DNA from: Sphingobacterium puteale
GTDB lineage: Bacteria; Bacteroidota; Bacteroidia; Sphingobacteriales; Sphingobacteriaceae
Assembly (NCBI RefSeq): GCF_003627955.1
Contig: NZ_RBWS01000026.1
Location: 1 to 64,000, forward strand
DNA: 64,000 bases
Reading direction: 5' to 3'
Shown: in pieces, positions 17,547-25,956 of the stretch
Numbering within the stretch: position 1 is the stretch's first letter
Layout of the letters: each line of letters begins with the position of its first letter
Notes under the pieces: model-generated
Seen by the model: only the letters and a program-made list of their open reading frames with translations
Told to the model about the DNA's origin: nothing
Database searches by the model: none
Program-made: the position numbers and the translations under genes

Positions 17547-18047
17547 ATGGAAAAAAAGTTATTATATATTGTATGCTCACTACTGTTTTTTAATTCTTTT
17601 AAGAAAGATGTTCGCGTAAATTATGTCTATGCGAAGCAGGATCTGAATGGGACAACAGACGCTAATAAGCTCATCTCTGATACGGTATTGGTGAAAATTG
17701 CTGATAATATCGCGCTCAAGTGGAATAAAAAAAGCAATTCTCTTATTAAAGATTCCAATTATTATAACTATCTGAAAAATAAAAATACCTTACGACTTAT
17801 TACTGAAAGTATTGCTTCTACAGCTGATCTTGGGGTCTTGGTTTGTTCGAAGAAAAAGGGACACTTAAAAGTTGGGGATGTAGCATTTCTCTATCTATTG
17901 GAGAATAGAAAATTTTATTTGTTCCAATGTTTAAAAATACAATTTGATGTGCTGGATAAAGATTGTAAGATCCCTCGATTCCTTTTAGATTATATAGATA
18001 AAAATCGTCATACCGTTGGAAAGAAAGTCAGCGAATGTATGATCTAA
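17547..18047 (+). CDS. Hypothetical exported protein
   Basis: 166 residues. The N-terminus (MEKKLLYIVCSLLFFNSF) resembles a signal peptide or membrane anchor; the rest is Lys-rich and soluble, with no motif I recognise. The coding frame is uninterrupted and an A-rich stretch surrounds the start, as is common in this phylum. No functional context from neighbours. Confidence 0.55.
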   Translation: MEKKLLYIVCSLLFFNSFKKDVRVNYVYAKQDLNGTTDANKLISDTVLVKIADNIALKWNKKSNSLIKDSNYYNYLKNKNTLRLITESIASTADLGVLVCSKKKGHLKVGDVAFLYLLENRKFYLFQCLKIQFDVLDKDCKIPRFLLDYIDKNRHTVGKKVSECMI

Positions 18048-18253
18048 TATTTCTTTTCAACATTACTACGTATTCTACCTGCGTACTTTAGGAATAGCTT
18101 AGGTAACGTGTTTTTTTTATGTAAAAGTATCTAGCTGTAAATAAGTTAGATGTAAAAATTTTTATCTATTTTTTTGAATACGCAAAAAGGCTACAGTATC
18201 CCAGTTTGATATTTGTGACAAGAAAAAAGGAAAAACAAATAAAAGTATCAAAC

Positions 18254-19000
18254 ATGGAAACAAAGATAAAAAATAGGCTTCATGAGATAGCGGAAATAGA
18301 AGGCATAAGCATACTGTTTGCCTGTGAATCGGGTAGTCGTGGTTGGGGATTCCCTTCAACAGATAGTGATTATGATGTTCGGTTTTTCTACATAAGGAAA
18401 CCTTCAGATTATTCCAGCGTTTTTCCGTTAGAAACAGAATTGCGCTATCCGATAACTGGAGAACTGGATATATCCGGTTGGGATCTAATTAAAGTACTGA
18501 CGTTGTTGTACAAAAGCAATGTTAGCCCATTCGAATGGATACAGTCGCCAATTGTATATCATGAAACTTCCGGATTCAAAGAAGGTTTTCTGCCATTGAT
18601 CGAAGACTATTTTAGTGCGCGCAGACAAGCGCATCATTATCTGGGAATAGTTCGCAGTAAGATCAGCGATCTCTGCGGTGAGACTATACGACTCAAGACC
18701 CTGTTTTATATCTTGAGATCTTTGCTGGCAGTAGAGTGGTGCATCACCCACCGTTCTTATGCACCAATGGCTTTAGCCGATTTATCTGGATTAATGCCAG
18801 AGGGTATACGAACCGAAGTCGCGAAATTAGTACAACTGAAGAGTGAGGTAGACGAAGGTTTCAACTTTAGTTGTCCCGCAATAATAAAAGATTATCTGGA
18901 AGAAAGATTTAATCATTTGGAATATGAGGTGCATGATCTTCCAATGGTTAAGCTCCATAAGGAGGGGCTTGAAGATTACTTTAAAACTATACTGAAATGA
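18254..19000 (+). CDS. Nucleotidyltransferase (pol-beta superfamily, YcgL/COG3541-like), first of a pair
   Basis: From the ATG at 18254 the protein has 248 residues. The nucleotidyltransferase signature is complete: ESGSRGWGFPSTDSDYDVR with Gly27-Ser28 and the metal-binding Asp39 and Asp41. The C-terminal two thirds are helical. The family is predicted to transfer nucleotides to RNA, protein or small molecules; the substrate is unknown. Its stop overlaps the start of a second, longer nucleotidyltransferase (ATGA at 18997-19000), so the two are translated together. Some related pairs lie near the RNA ligase RtcB in other genomes, but none is seen here. Confidence 0.85.
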   Translation: METKIKNRLHEIAEIEGISILFACESGSRGWGFPSTDSDYDVRFFYIRKPSDYSSVFPLETELRYPITGELDISGWDLIKVLTLLYKSNVSPFEWIQSPIVYHETSGFKEGFLPLIEDYFSARRQAHHYLGIVRSKISDLCGETIRLKTLFYILRSLLAVEWCITHRSYAPMALADLSGLMPEGIRTEVAKLVQLKSEVDEGFNFSCPAIIKDYLEERFNHLEYEVHDLPMVKLHKEGLEDYFKTILK

Positions 19001-20055
19001 ATATACATGAACTTCGGGATAATGGACTAATCCTGTTTGAGGCAGTGGTCGGAAGTCGGGCTTATGGACTGGCGACCGCTACTTCGGATACAGATATCAA
19101 GGGTGTCTTTTATTTACCGCGCAATTATTTTTTTGGAAATAAATATATTGCTCAACTTGCCAATTCGAGTAATGATGAGGTTTATTATGAATTGGGGCGT
19201 TTTGTGGAACTCCTTTCCAAAAGCAATCCCAATATATTGGAACTTCTGGCTAGTGCCGATGACTGTGTCTTATACAAAGATCCGATCTTTGAACGGTTTA
19301 AGATTCAGGAATTTATGACTCGAGAGGCGGTGACTACTTTTGCCCAATACGCAATGGTTCAGGTACATAAGGCGAAAGGATTGAACAAGAAAATTAACAA
19401 CCCCATGGACAAGGAACGTAAAAGCTTGCTTGATTTCTGTTTTGTAATTGAAGGGAATGGTAGTCAACAGTTGAAACAATGGTTGGTCAATCGCCAATGG
19501 AAACAGGAAAATTGTGGTTTGGCAAAGATAGATCATACCAAAGGTATGTATGCATTATTTTATGATTTGACAGGAAAGTTCAGATACAAAGGTATTATCT
19601 CATCCGCAGAAAGTGATGAGGTCTCCTGTAGCTCGATTGCAAAGGACCAAACGTCCAGTGCATATCTCTTTGTTAACCATGAAGCCTATTCTTCCTATTG
19701 TAAGACTTACAATGAGTACTTTACTTGGGTGGCCAAACGCAATGAGGTTCGTTTTCAGGGCACAGTGGACCATGGTCAGGGGTATGATGCCAAAAACATG
19801 ATGCACACGATCCGCTTGTTGGAACAGGCAAAAGAGATCTTGTACAATGGTGAATTGCATGTACATCGACCAAATAGGGAAGAGCTCCTGCTCATTAAAA
19901 GTGGAACATACAGTTATGAGGAACTTTTTCTGCGCTCCCAACAGCTTTTTAAAGAGATACAGGATCTTTCTTTATCGAGCACGCTTCCAGCGGCACCGGA
20001 TCAGGCTATGCTGACAAAACTTTTGGTGGAATTACGAGAAGAACTCTACCGCTGA
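18997..20055 (+). CDS. Nucleotidyltransferase (pol-beta superfamily), second of a pair
   Basis: 352 residues. The signature is VVGSRAYGLATATSDTDIKG with Gly19-Ser20 and Asp31/Asp33; a long helical region follows with conserved-looking KAKGLNKKINNP and YDAKNMMHTIRLLEQA segments, the latter typical of the YcgL-like group. It overlaps the upstream nucleotidyltransferase by 4 bases. The two proteins differ in length and sequence and probably form a functional pair. The substrate is not predictable from sequence. Confidence 0.85.
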   Translation: MNIHELRDNGLILFEAVVGSRAYGLATATSDTDIKGVFYLPRNYFFGNKYIAQLANSSNDEVYYELGRFVELLSKSNPNILELLASADDCVLYKDPIFERFKIQEFMTREAVTTFAQYAMVQVHKAKGLNKKINNPMDKERKSLLDFCFVIEGNGSQQLKQWLVNRQWKQENCGLAKIDHTKGMYALFYDLTGKFRYKGIISSAESDEVSCSSIAKDQTSSAYLFVNHEAYSSYCKTYNEYFTWVAKRNEVRFQGTVDHGQGYDAKNMMHTIRLLEQAKEILYNGELHVHRPNREELLLIKSGTYSYEELFLRSQQLFKEIQDLSLSSTLPAAPDQAMLTKLLVELREELYR

Positions 20056-20444
20056 TGTTTGTCCTACTTCTAGGCGCAACCTCATCGATTGATTGAAGTT
20101 CGCCTCAAGTTGCGATAGATTTCTACAATCTATATGTGTGGTCTATTCAAGAAGCTTAATTTGAAATTAATGATGCTGCAAATAATCGATTCTTTTGGAC
20201 AGATATTAAGTCCTACCCCCCGAATCATAAATCTATCTGGTATTCAAGATCATCACTTACTATATTTATATAAAGCAAATTAAAAGTGCATATTTCGGTT
20301 GCTGGAAAGACTATGAGTAACATTGAATAATGGTATTTTGGGGTTTAAGGTGTTACAAGGGATCTTATAGAGTACCACAAGACTCGGTCAGCATTTGTCA
20401 AAATATGCCAATTGAAAAAGAATAATAAAAACATTTCAAAACAG
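20056..20444. other. Intergenic stretch with a weak hairpin
   Basis: Between the nucleotidyltransferase pair and the next gene. CGCAAC near 20080 and GTTGCG near 20116 can pair as a weak hairpin without a T run. No gene recognised. Confidence 0.3.
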
Positions 20445-20810
20445 ATGAGTTACGATATTTCACTATACAGGACTAAAACAAAGGTAAGGGAGGAAAATGC
20501 TCATGATGCGGATTTTTTCGAAAAAGAGGAAAACCTTGTTCCTTTTACTGGACAACAGTTTCAAGAGCTTAAAGAGCGACTTTTAAGCTACAACTACAAG
20601 ATTACAGGAGAGGATGATCATGGTCTACATTTTAGCCATTCCGATGGTGATTTTGGCACTGTCTTATTAACAGGAAATGCCCTCTACTTTACAGCAAGCT
20701 GGAATGAAAACTCAATTTTCGAAGTAGGAATGGTCGCTTCAGAATTTACTGACGGTGGGGAATACGCAAAGTATGATTTCCAGCGTGGGGAATGGGAGGT
20801 TTGGGAATGA
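20445..20810 (+). CDS. Hypothetical soluble protein (MSYDISLYRTK start)
   Basis: From the ATG at 20445 the protein has 121 acidic residues and no signal peptide. It contains GEDDHGLHFSHSDGDFGTV and YFTASWNENSIFEVG, suggesting a small beta-rich fold. I do not recognise a named family; small proteins with this start are widespread as hypothetical accessory proteins. Its 3' end abuts the truncated 3' end of the AraC-type gene on the other strand, so it may have arrived with the rearrangement that removed the AraC DNA-binding domain. An in-frame TTG at 20412 is an alternative start. Confidence 0.6.
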   Translation: MSYDISLYRTKTKVREENAHDADFFEKEENLVPFTGQQFQELKERLLSYNYKITGEDDHGLHFSHSDGDFGTVLLTGNALYFTASWNENSIFEVGMVASEFTDGGEYAKYDFQRGEWEVWE

Positions 20811-21241
20811 TGGACCGTACATGCCGCCTTTATATATTTGATTTGTTCTATCCACATTTTCAGTAAAATAGCTTGCTCGGGCTGGGGTCGGCACAACGGC
20901 GACTGGTGCAGAAATAAGAAAAGTTCATTTGGTAAATCATAGGCGACCTCCGATGCCATTTCTTTGTCTACAAAACAGTAAAAGGCGCTAAAATCACTCG
21001 ATAAGCGTTGCACAACAGTGATACTGTCTTCCGCTAATACCATGATATCGTTGGGTTTGAGTAGATAGTTTTTAAAATCTACATTCACCACGGCACTGCC
21101 TTTAAGGCAAACGATAAGATTGGTGTAACTAAGGGGTAAAGGGTAACCGAGACTTTCTCTCAAGGTACTTTCTCCAAGGCTGACAATTTCCTTTCCTTTA
21201 ATCATATTGGCAAATAAATTATGCTGGATTGCGATAAGCAC
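20684..21241 (-). pseudogene. AraC-type regulator, ligand-binding half only (C-terminal HTH lost)
   Basis: Residues 1 to about 135 read as the N-terminal cupin-like sensor domain of an AraC regulator (LGESTLRESLGYPLPLSYTN, CLKGSAVVNVDFKNYLL, ASEVAYDLPNELFLFL). After MWIEQIKYIKAAC the frame runs into the antisense strand of the gene at 20445-20810 and carries no helix-turn-helix. Intact relatives have about 280-300 residues with the DNA-binding domain at the end, so roughly half is missing. Real homology covers about 20820-21241. The start is a GTG at 21241. Confidence 0.75.
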
Positions 21242-21335
21242 TGTGAATATTTTTTTAGCAGTTTATACTTCTTTATAGTTTTCAAAAGTACCCATTTTAC
21301 ACAGTTTTTGTTTATATAAGCCTGTAAAGTCCCTA

Positions 21336-21343
21336 TATCTTTG
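21336..21343 (+). promoter_or_regulatory. Putative -7 box TATCTTTG for the GNAT gene
   Basis: TATCTTTG matches TAnnTTTG and lies 28 bases before the ATG at 21372. The nearest TTG (21308-21310) is 25 bases upstream, somewhat far. Confidence 0.5.
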
Positions 21344-21371
21344 CAACGTACTAATAAAAAAATAGATTATT

Positions 21372-21932
21372 ATGATTTTAGAAACAGAAAGATTGATTTT
21401 GCGACCATTTAAGGAGACCGATGCTGCAGATTTATATCATTATGCTAAAGACGCTAATGTAGGACCAATAGCGGGGTGGCCACCACATACGAGTGTGGAG
21501 CAGAGCAGGGAGATAATCAATACAATATTTGCACAGGCTGGGGTATTTGCGATTGCACTGAAAGAAGTTAATATTGCCATTGGAATGATTGGTTTAATTT
21601 TGGGGAAGAACAGCAATTTCCCAATTACAGAAGCTGAAGGGGAGATTTCCTACTGGATAGGGGTGCCATTCTGGGGACGAGGTTTAATGCCGGAAGCGAT
21701 CCGTGCAGTAGTGCGTCATGGCTTTGAAGATTTAAGATTGGTGAATATCTGGAGTGGATATTATGAAGGCAATGCCAAATCTCAGATTGCACAAGAGAAG
21801 TGTGGATTTAGATATCATCACACAGAAGAGGGGAGCCATAACGCCTTTTTGAATGAGGTTCGTAAGGAACATATAAGCCGTTTGACGCGTGATGATTGGA
21901 CTATGGCTAATTATGGCAAGGTGTCATTCTAA
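21372..21932 (+). CDS. GNAT family N-acetyltransferase (RimJ-like)
   Basis: A 186-residue acetyl-CoA-dependent acetyltransferase. It has the RimJ/RimL-type start ETERLILRPFKETDAADLY, a GEISYWIGVPFWGRGLMPEA core in which WGRGLM is the acetyl-CoA pyrophosphate loop, and YEGNAKSQIAQEKCGF near the C-terminus. Targets in this group include ribosomal protein N-termini and small amines; none can be chosen here. Single-gene unit with a plausible promoter. Confidence 0.9.
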   Translation: MILETERLILRPFKETDAADLYHYAKDANVGPIAGWPPHTSVEQSREIINTIFAQAGVFAIALKEVNIAIGMIGLILGKNSNFPITEAEGEISYWIGVPFWGRGLMPEAIRAVVRHGFEDLRLVNIWSGYYEGNAKSQIAQEKCGFRYHHTEEGSHNAFLNEVRKEHISRLTRDDWTMANYGKVSF

Positions 21933-21993
21933 TAGGTTTGCGTATCACCTCAATAATACATGTTGGGACTGTAGTGTTAAATTCTATCTATAG

Positions 21994-22028
21994 ATATATC
22001 AGCTTCACTCACAATGAGGCTGATATAT
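21994..22028. terminator. Hairpin after the GNAT gene
   Basis: A 10-bp perfect stem, extendable to 13 bp with one wobble pair (arms from 21994 and to 22028), around a 9-base loop. There is no T run directly after it. It lies in the 302-base gap between the GNAT gene and the convergent AraC regulator, where nothing else was seen. Confidence 0.45.
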
Positions 22029-22234
22029 TCTGGTAAATACTCATTTTTTTCTTTTGTTATCTGACGATGTTTATTTATATGAAAGGCTAGAAACAGTTTG
22101 TTTAGATCAGAAATCACTTTCTATGGTCAATGACATTAAAATTGTGGTAAAAGCTCTTAATATTAAGCCGATGATTTTTGAAAACCACACTATTTTAGCA
22201 GGAATAATCCCAACGATGGTAATGTTATAAAAAT

Positions 22235-23242
22235 CTAGAGACCGGCCGTTCGATATGCTGTAGGTGTTTTCCCTGTCCATTTTTTAAATGCCCGAACGAA
22301 GGCACTTGGCTCAGCATAGCCCAAAATGGTTGAAATTTCTTTTACCGAAGAACTACTGTTTTGCATGTAATGGACAGCCAGTGACTTACGCACCTCCTCA
22401 ACAATTTGTACATAAGATGCTCCCTCATCCTTGAGTTTACGTTGTAAAGTCCTTACACTGATATTGAAATTTCCGGCTACCGCTTCGATCGAGAGTGAGT
22501 AAAGGTAAGAGTTCGCTAGAAGGTAGTTGAATATCCTCTTGGAAAGAGCACCTGTTAATTCGTTTGGATTTTGTAATTTGTTCATTTGGTTAATGAGCAA
22601 AGTTTGCACCTCATAGTTGGCTGTAATGATCGGAAAGTCCAGGTATTCTTTGGGAAATTCTACCGTATAATGTTCTGCTTTTCCTATTGGACATTTCAAA
22701 ATTATCTCATAGTCCATGTAGCGATCTTTCTGAAAGCTTGGTAGACCAACCTTCGTGGGGTTCAGATTTTTAAGTAACAGCCCTTTCAATTCATAAATTG
22801 TAAACGCTATCAGGAAGTACCCGAATTGTCTTTGGGTCATCTGGAAATGGTCAAAACCTATATTTTTAAGGTATTGGATGACACATATTTTAGGTCCCAG
22901 TTCTATTTCCATTGTATAAAGATCCGTGACTAGGTACATCATTGATCGTACTTGTAGCAGGGCATCTTTCACAGTGCTACTCGTCTGGATAATCTGTCCG
23001 ACAATATTCAGCGCCGCTAACTGCATTGTGGCTCCAAAATGCAAGCCTATCAGCTCATCTTTGGAAAACTGAACAATGTTCTTCCACAGATTTTCCACCT
23101 GTTGATCGGAGATATCAAATCTGGAGCCATTCATTAACTGGGCGATCGAAAACCCTGATAATGCAGTAATTTTAGCATTATCTAGCCCACGCTCGCCACA
23201 AAAGGCAATTAAGGCTTGCAACATGGTCTGTCTATAATTCAT
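22235..23242 (-). CDS. AraC family transcriptional regulator (OruR/ArgR-like layout)
   Basis: 335 residues: a long N-terminal arabinose-binding-type domain (PF12625-like), then a C-terminal double helix-turn-helix (SIEAVAGNFNISVRTLQRKL, EISTILGYAEPSAFVRAFKK, WTGKTPTAYR). It is divergent from a two-gene unit, a four-helix membrane protein and a SnoaL-like protein, which it probably controls. The ligand is unknown. The regulator is intact, in contrast to the truncated AraC gene 1 kb to its left. Confidence 0.92.
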   Translation of the reverse strand: MNYRQTMLQALIAFCGERGLDNAKITALSGFSIAQLMNGSRFDISDQQVENLWKNIVQFSKDELIGLHFGATMQLAALNIVGQIIQTSSTVKDALLQVRSMMYLVTDLYTMEIELGPKICVIQYLKNIGFDHFQMTQRQFGYFLIAFTIYELKGLLLKNLNPTKVGLPSFQKDRYMDYEIILKCPIGKAEHYTVEFPKEYLDFPIITANYEVQTLLINQMNKLQNPNELTGALSKRIFNYLLANSYLYSLSIEAVAGNFNISVRTLQRKLKDEGASYVQIVEEVRKSLAVHYMQNSSSSVKEISTILGYAEPSAFVRAFKKWTGKTPTAYRTAGL

Positions 23243-23370
23243 ACTGTAAATCTAATGATATGTTTTACAGTTTGTATCTGATTGTCGCATAATGTCAATA
23301 CCCTGTCGCTTATAGATAATCCAAAGCCGTCCGTATTACAGTACTTTTGAGTAACAAAAAGATAGAAATT

Positions 23371-23739
23371 ATGACACTAAAAAATGTATTGCTGACCAAT
23401 GCGATCAGCTCAGGAATGACCGGGATCTTATTAGCGACCATGCCTTCTTTATTTACACAACTATTTAAAATACCACACAGTAATCCATTTACCTTGGTGG
23501 GAGGTTTTCTGATCGTGTTTTCTGTATTTGTACTGGCGACGGCTATGAAGAAAATTATCCAGAAAAGTTGGACCAAATTTATCATTACACTTGATGTTAT
23601 TTGGGTTATTGCCAGCGTTATTGCTGTCATCTCCTTATTTTATACGATCAGTATTATAGGTTCTGTTATGATCCTAGCTGTTGCCGGATGGGTCGGGATG
23701 ATGGCTTATTTCCAGCATAAAAATCTAAACAGAATTTGA
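23371..23739 (+). CDS. Small four-helix membrane protein
   Basis: From the ATG at 23371, 122 residues with four predicted membrane helices (NAISSGMTGILLATMP, VGGFLIVFSVFVLATA, ITLDVIWVIASVIAVIS, IGSVMILAVAGWVGMM). I do not recognise a named family; similar small proteins are found next to AraC regulators and SnoaL-like genes in this phylum. It is separated by one base from the next gene, so the two are surely co-transcribed. Confidence 0.7.
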   Translation: MTLKNVLLTNAISSGMTGILLATMPSLFTQLFKIPHSNPFTLVGGFLIVFSVFVLATAMKKIIQKSWTKFIITLDVIWVIASVIAVISLFYTISIIGSVMILAVAGWVGMMAYFQHKNLNRI

Positions 23740-23740
23740 G

Positions 23741-24136
23741 ATGGGAAATATCAATGCATTTGTGGATACCTTCCTAGGTTGCTTGCAGCGGCGAGAACTG
23801 AAAAATCTGGTTGATCTTTTTGCTGAAGAGTTTTACCTGGAAATTCCTGGCAATACAGCAAAGATAAAATGGCTGGGATCGAGAAGTTCAAAACCGGAGG
23901 TGGAACAACTTTTTAAGCTATTGTGGTCAGCTGTTGAACCTGTAAGCGCAGCTATACAGACAGTATTGACCAACGAAGATCAGGCTATTATAAAAGGGAA
24001 TTTTACCTCTAAGATGTTGGAAACAGGAAGGTTGGTCAGTTCTGTATTCTTTATTCACCTGAGGATACACAACCATAAAATTATCGAATATACGCTCTTG
24101 GAAGACAGTTATGCGGTTTCGGAGGCCCTACAATAG
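23741..24136 (+). CDS. SnoaL-like / NTF2-fold protein
   Basis: 131 residues with the NTF2-like cone pattern: an N-terminal helix pair (INAFVDTFLGCLQRRELKNL), VDLFAEEFYLEIPGN, then alternating strands (IIKGNFTSKM, FFIHLRIHNHKI). Members are small-molecule isomerases, hydrolases or binding proteins. It starts right after the membrane protein gene. A short perfect inverted repeat (TTACCAT/ATGGTAA, 24171-24187) follows the gene. Confidence 0.75.
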   Translation: MGNINAFVDTFLGCLQRRELKNLVDLFAEEFYLEIPGNTAKIKWLGSRSSKPEVEQLFKLLWSAVEPVSAAIQTVLTNEDQAIIKGNFTSKMLETGRLVSSVFFIHLRIHNHKIIEYTLLEDSYAVSEALQ

Positions 24137-24373
24137 AAATTTAGCCCACTTGGTTGTCCCGCTACTTTTATTACCATATCATGGTAACACAAAAATAACA
24201 GGGCTCCAAAGCTAAGGTTGTAAATGGTGAATATTTCTAATGGAGCATTCAGCTGGAAAATACTAAAGAAAGAAATGTTCATCGTTTTGAAAAGAATTAG
24301 GAAACAAGAGGCTCAGCTTGATAGGGGATTTTATGTGTTCTAATTCTTTTTATTTAATTAACTTTGGATATAC

Positions 24374-25831
24374 ATGAACCGACTAAAATCTATTAATAAT
24401 AAGAAGGTAGCTGTAGCTGTTTTCTTATTGGCTATCTCAGGAGCCGCATTTGCTCAAAATAGGGAGACAAGACCAAATATTGTTTTTATTATGGCAGATG
24501 ATCTTGGTTATGGAGACCTTGGTGTATATGGTCAGAAAAAGATTGAAACCAAGCATATAGATTCACTAGCCAATAAGGGCCTGAAGTTTGAGAACTTTTA
24601 TGCTGGTACCTCTGTCTGTGCTCCTTCGCGTTCATCCCTAATGACAGGACAACATACTGGGCATACCTATGTAAGAGGAAATAAAGAAATCGAACCAGAG
24701 GGACAACAACCATTGGCAGACTCGGTACAGACAATCGCTATGTTGTTGCAGGAGGCGGGTTATGCGACAGGTGCTTTCGGAAAATGGGGGCTAGGGATGG
24801 TCAATACTACCGGAGCACCAGATCAGAAAGGATTTGACGAGTTTTATGGTTACAATTGCCAACGTCAATCCCACCGTTATTACCCTACTCACCTTTGGCA
24901 TAATAAAGAGCGGATTGAGCTTGATGGTAATGGATTATTGGCCAAAGGTCAATATGCACCAGCATTGATCCAAGAGAAAACTCTTGCCTTTATTGATGCG
25001 AATAAAGACAAACCTTTCTTTCTCTTTGTACCTACTGTGCTTCCCCATGCCGAACTTTCTGGTCCAGAAGATGAATATTACCAGCAATATGCCAGTTCAT
25101 TTGATGAAAAACCACATAAAGGAAATGATTACGGGCCAAAGGCAACAGTTCCGGGGTATGCTGGCGTAGAGAAACCGCATGCAATGTATGCCAGCATGGT
25201 AAGTCGCATGGATGCTTATGTTGGTCAGATCGTAGAAAAACTGCGTCAAAACAAATTGCTTGACAATACCATAATCATATTTACAAGTGACAATGGTTCA
25301 CATAAAGAAGGGGGAGCAGATCCCAATTTTTTCAATAGTTCTGGAGGTTTGCGTGGAAATAAGCGCGATTTGTATGAAGGAGGTATCAGGACTCCGTTCA
25401 TTGCCTGTTGGCCGGGGAAAATAGCTGAAGGAAAGACATCAAACTATCTGGGTGCTTTTTGGGATATTATGCCGACGATGGTCGAACTTGCTAAGGCGGA
25501 TAAACCCAGATATACAGATGGGGTTTCTTTTGTTCCCACTTTATTGGGACGCAACAAACAACAAAAACAACATGATTATCTTTATTGGGAATTCCATGAA
25601 GATGGTGGACGTCAGGCCTTACGAAAAGGTGACTGGAAACTCATTTTGCAGAAAGTAACTACTGGTACTCCGATTAAAGAGCTGTACAATCTCAAACAAG
25701 ACCCAAAAGAACAGAACAATGTCGCGAATAGTAATCCGAAAAAAGTACAGGAATTGCAACGCTTGATTGAGAAAGCGCATGTGGAGAGTGCTATCTTCCC
25801 GTTGACCAATAAAATACCAAATAAAATGTAA
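24374..25831 (+). CDS. Secreted type I sulfatase (arylsulfatase A family)
   Basis: 485 residues with a signal peptide (1-27, ending in AFAQ). The sulfatase signature CAPSRSSLMTGQ places the residue to be converted to formylglycine at Cys82. Other active-site elements are MADDLGYGDLG (metal-binding Asp42-Asp43), GKWGLG, and FTSDNGSHKEGG near the C-terminal half. The enzyme would hydrolyse sulfate esters of a glycan or aryl compound in the periplasm. No maturase gene and no glycan-degrading partner lie nearby, so the substrate is open. A TAACTTTG box ends 7 bases before the ATG, which would leave almost no leader. Confidence 0.93.
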   Translation: MNRLKSINNKKVAVAVFLLAISGAAFAQNRETRPNIVFIMADDLGYGDLGVYGQKKIETKHIDSLANKGLKFENFYAGTSVCAPSRSSLMTGQHTGHTYVRGNKEIEPEGQQPLADSVQTIAMLLQEAGYATGAFGKWGLGMVNTTGAPDQKGFDEFYGYNCQRQSHRYYPTHLWHNKERIELDGNGLLAKGQYAPALIQEKTLAFIDANKDKPFFLFVPTVLPHAELSGPEDEYYQQYASSFDEKPHKGNDYGPKATVPGYAGVEKPHAMYASMVSRMDAYVGQIVEKLRQNKLLDNTIIIFTSDNGSHKEGGADPNFFNSSGGLRGNKRDLYEGGIRTPFIACWPGKIAEGKTSNYLGAFWDIMPTMVELAKADKPRYTDGVSFVPTLLGRNKQQKQHDYLYWEFHEDGGRQALRKGDWKLILQKVTTGTPIKELYNLKQDPKEQNNVANSNPKKVQELQRLIEKAHVESAIFPLTNKIPNKM

Positions 25832-25861
25832 ATCATTTACAAAAGATTTGGCAAACCGAAT

Positions 25862-25898
25862 AAATATGGCCGCTTGGGACACCCAAGCGGCCATATTT
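25862..25898. terminator. Bidirectional terminator between sulfatase and dehydrogenase
   Basis: A perfect 17-bp GC-rich stem (25862-25878 with 25882-25898) with a 3-base loop, between two convergent genes. The arms end in AAATAT/ATATTT. Confidence 0.88.
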
Positions 25899-25956
25899 AT
25901 AGCGATCACATTATTTTTTCGATACGTTGCTTATTATTGTCTGTATCCTGACTGCG

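Noticed and set aside
24374..25831. Sulfatase as part of the SusC/SusD polysaccharide locus
   Set aside because: About 7 kb of unrelated genes in both orientations separate them, and the sulfatase is bounded by its own terminator.
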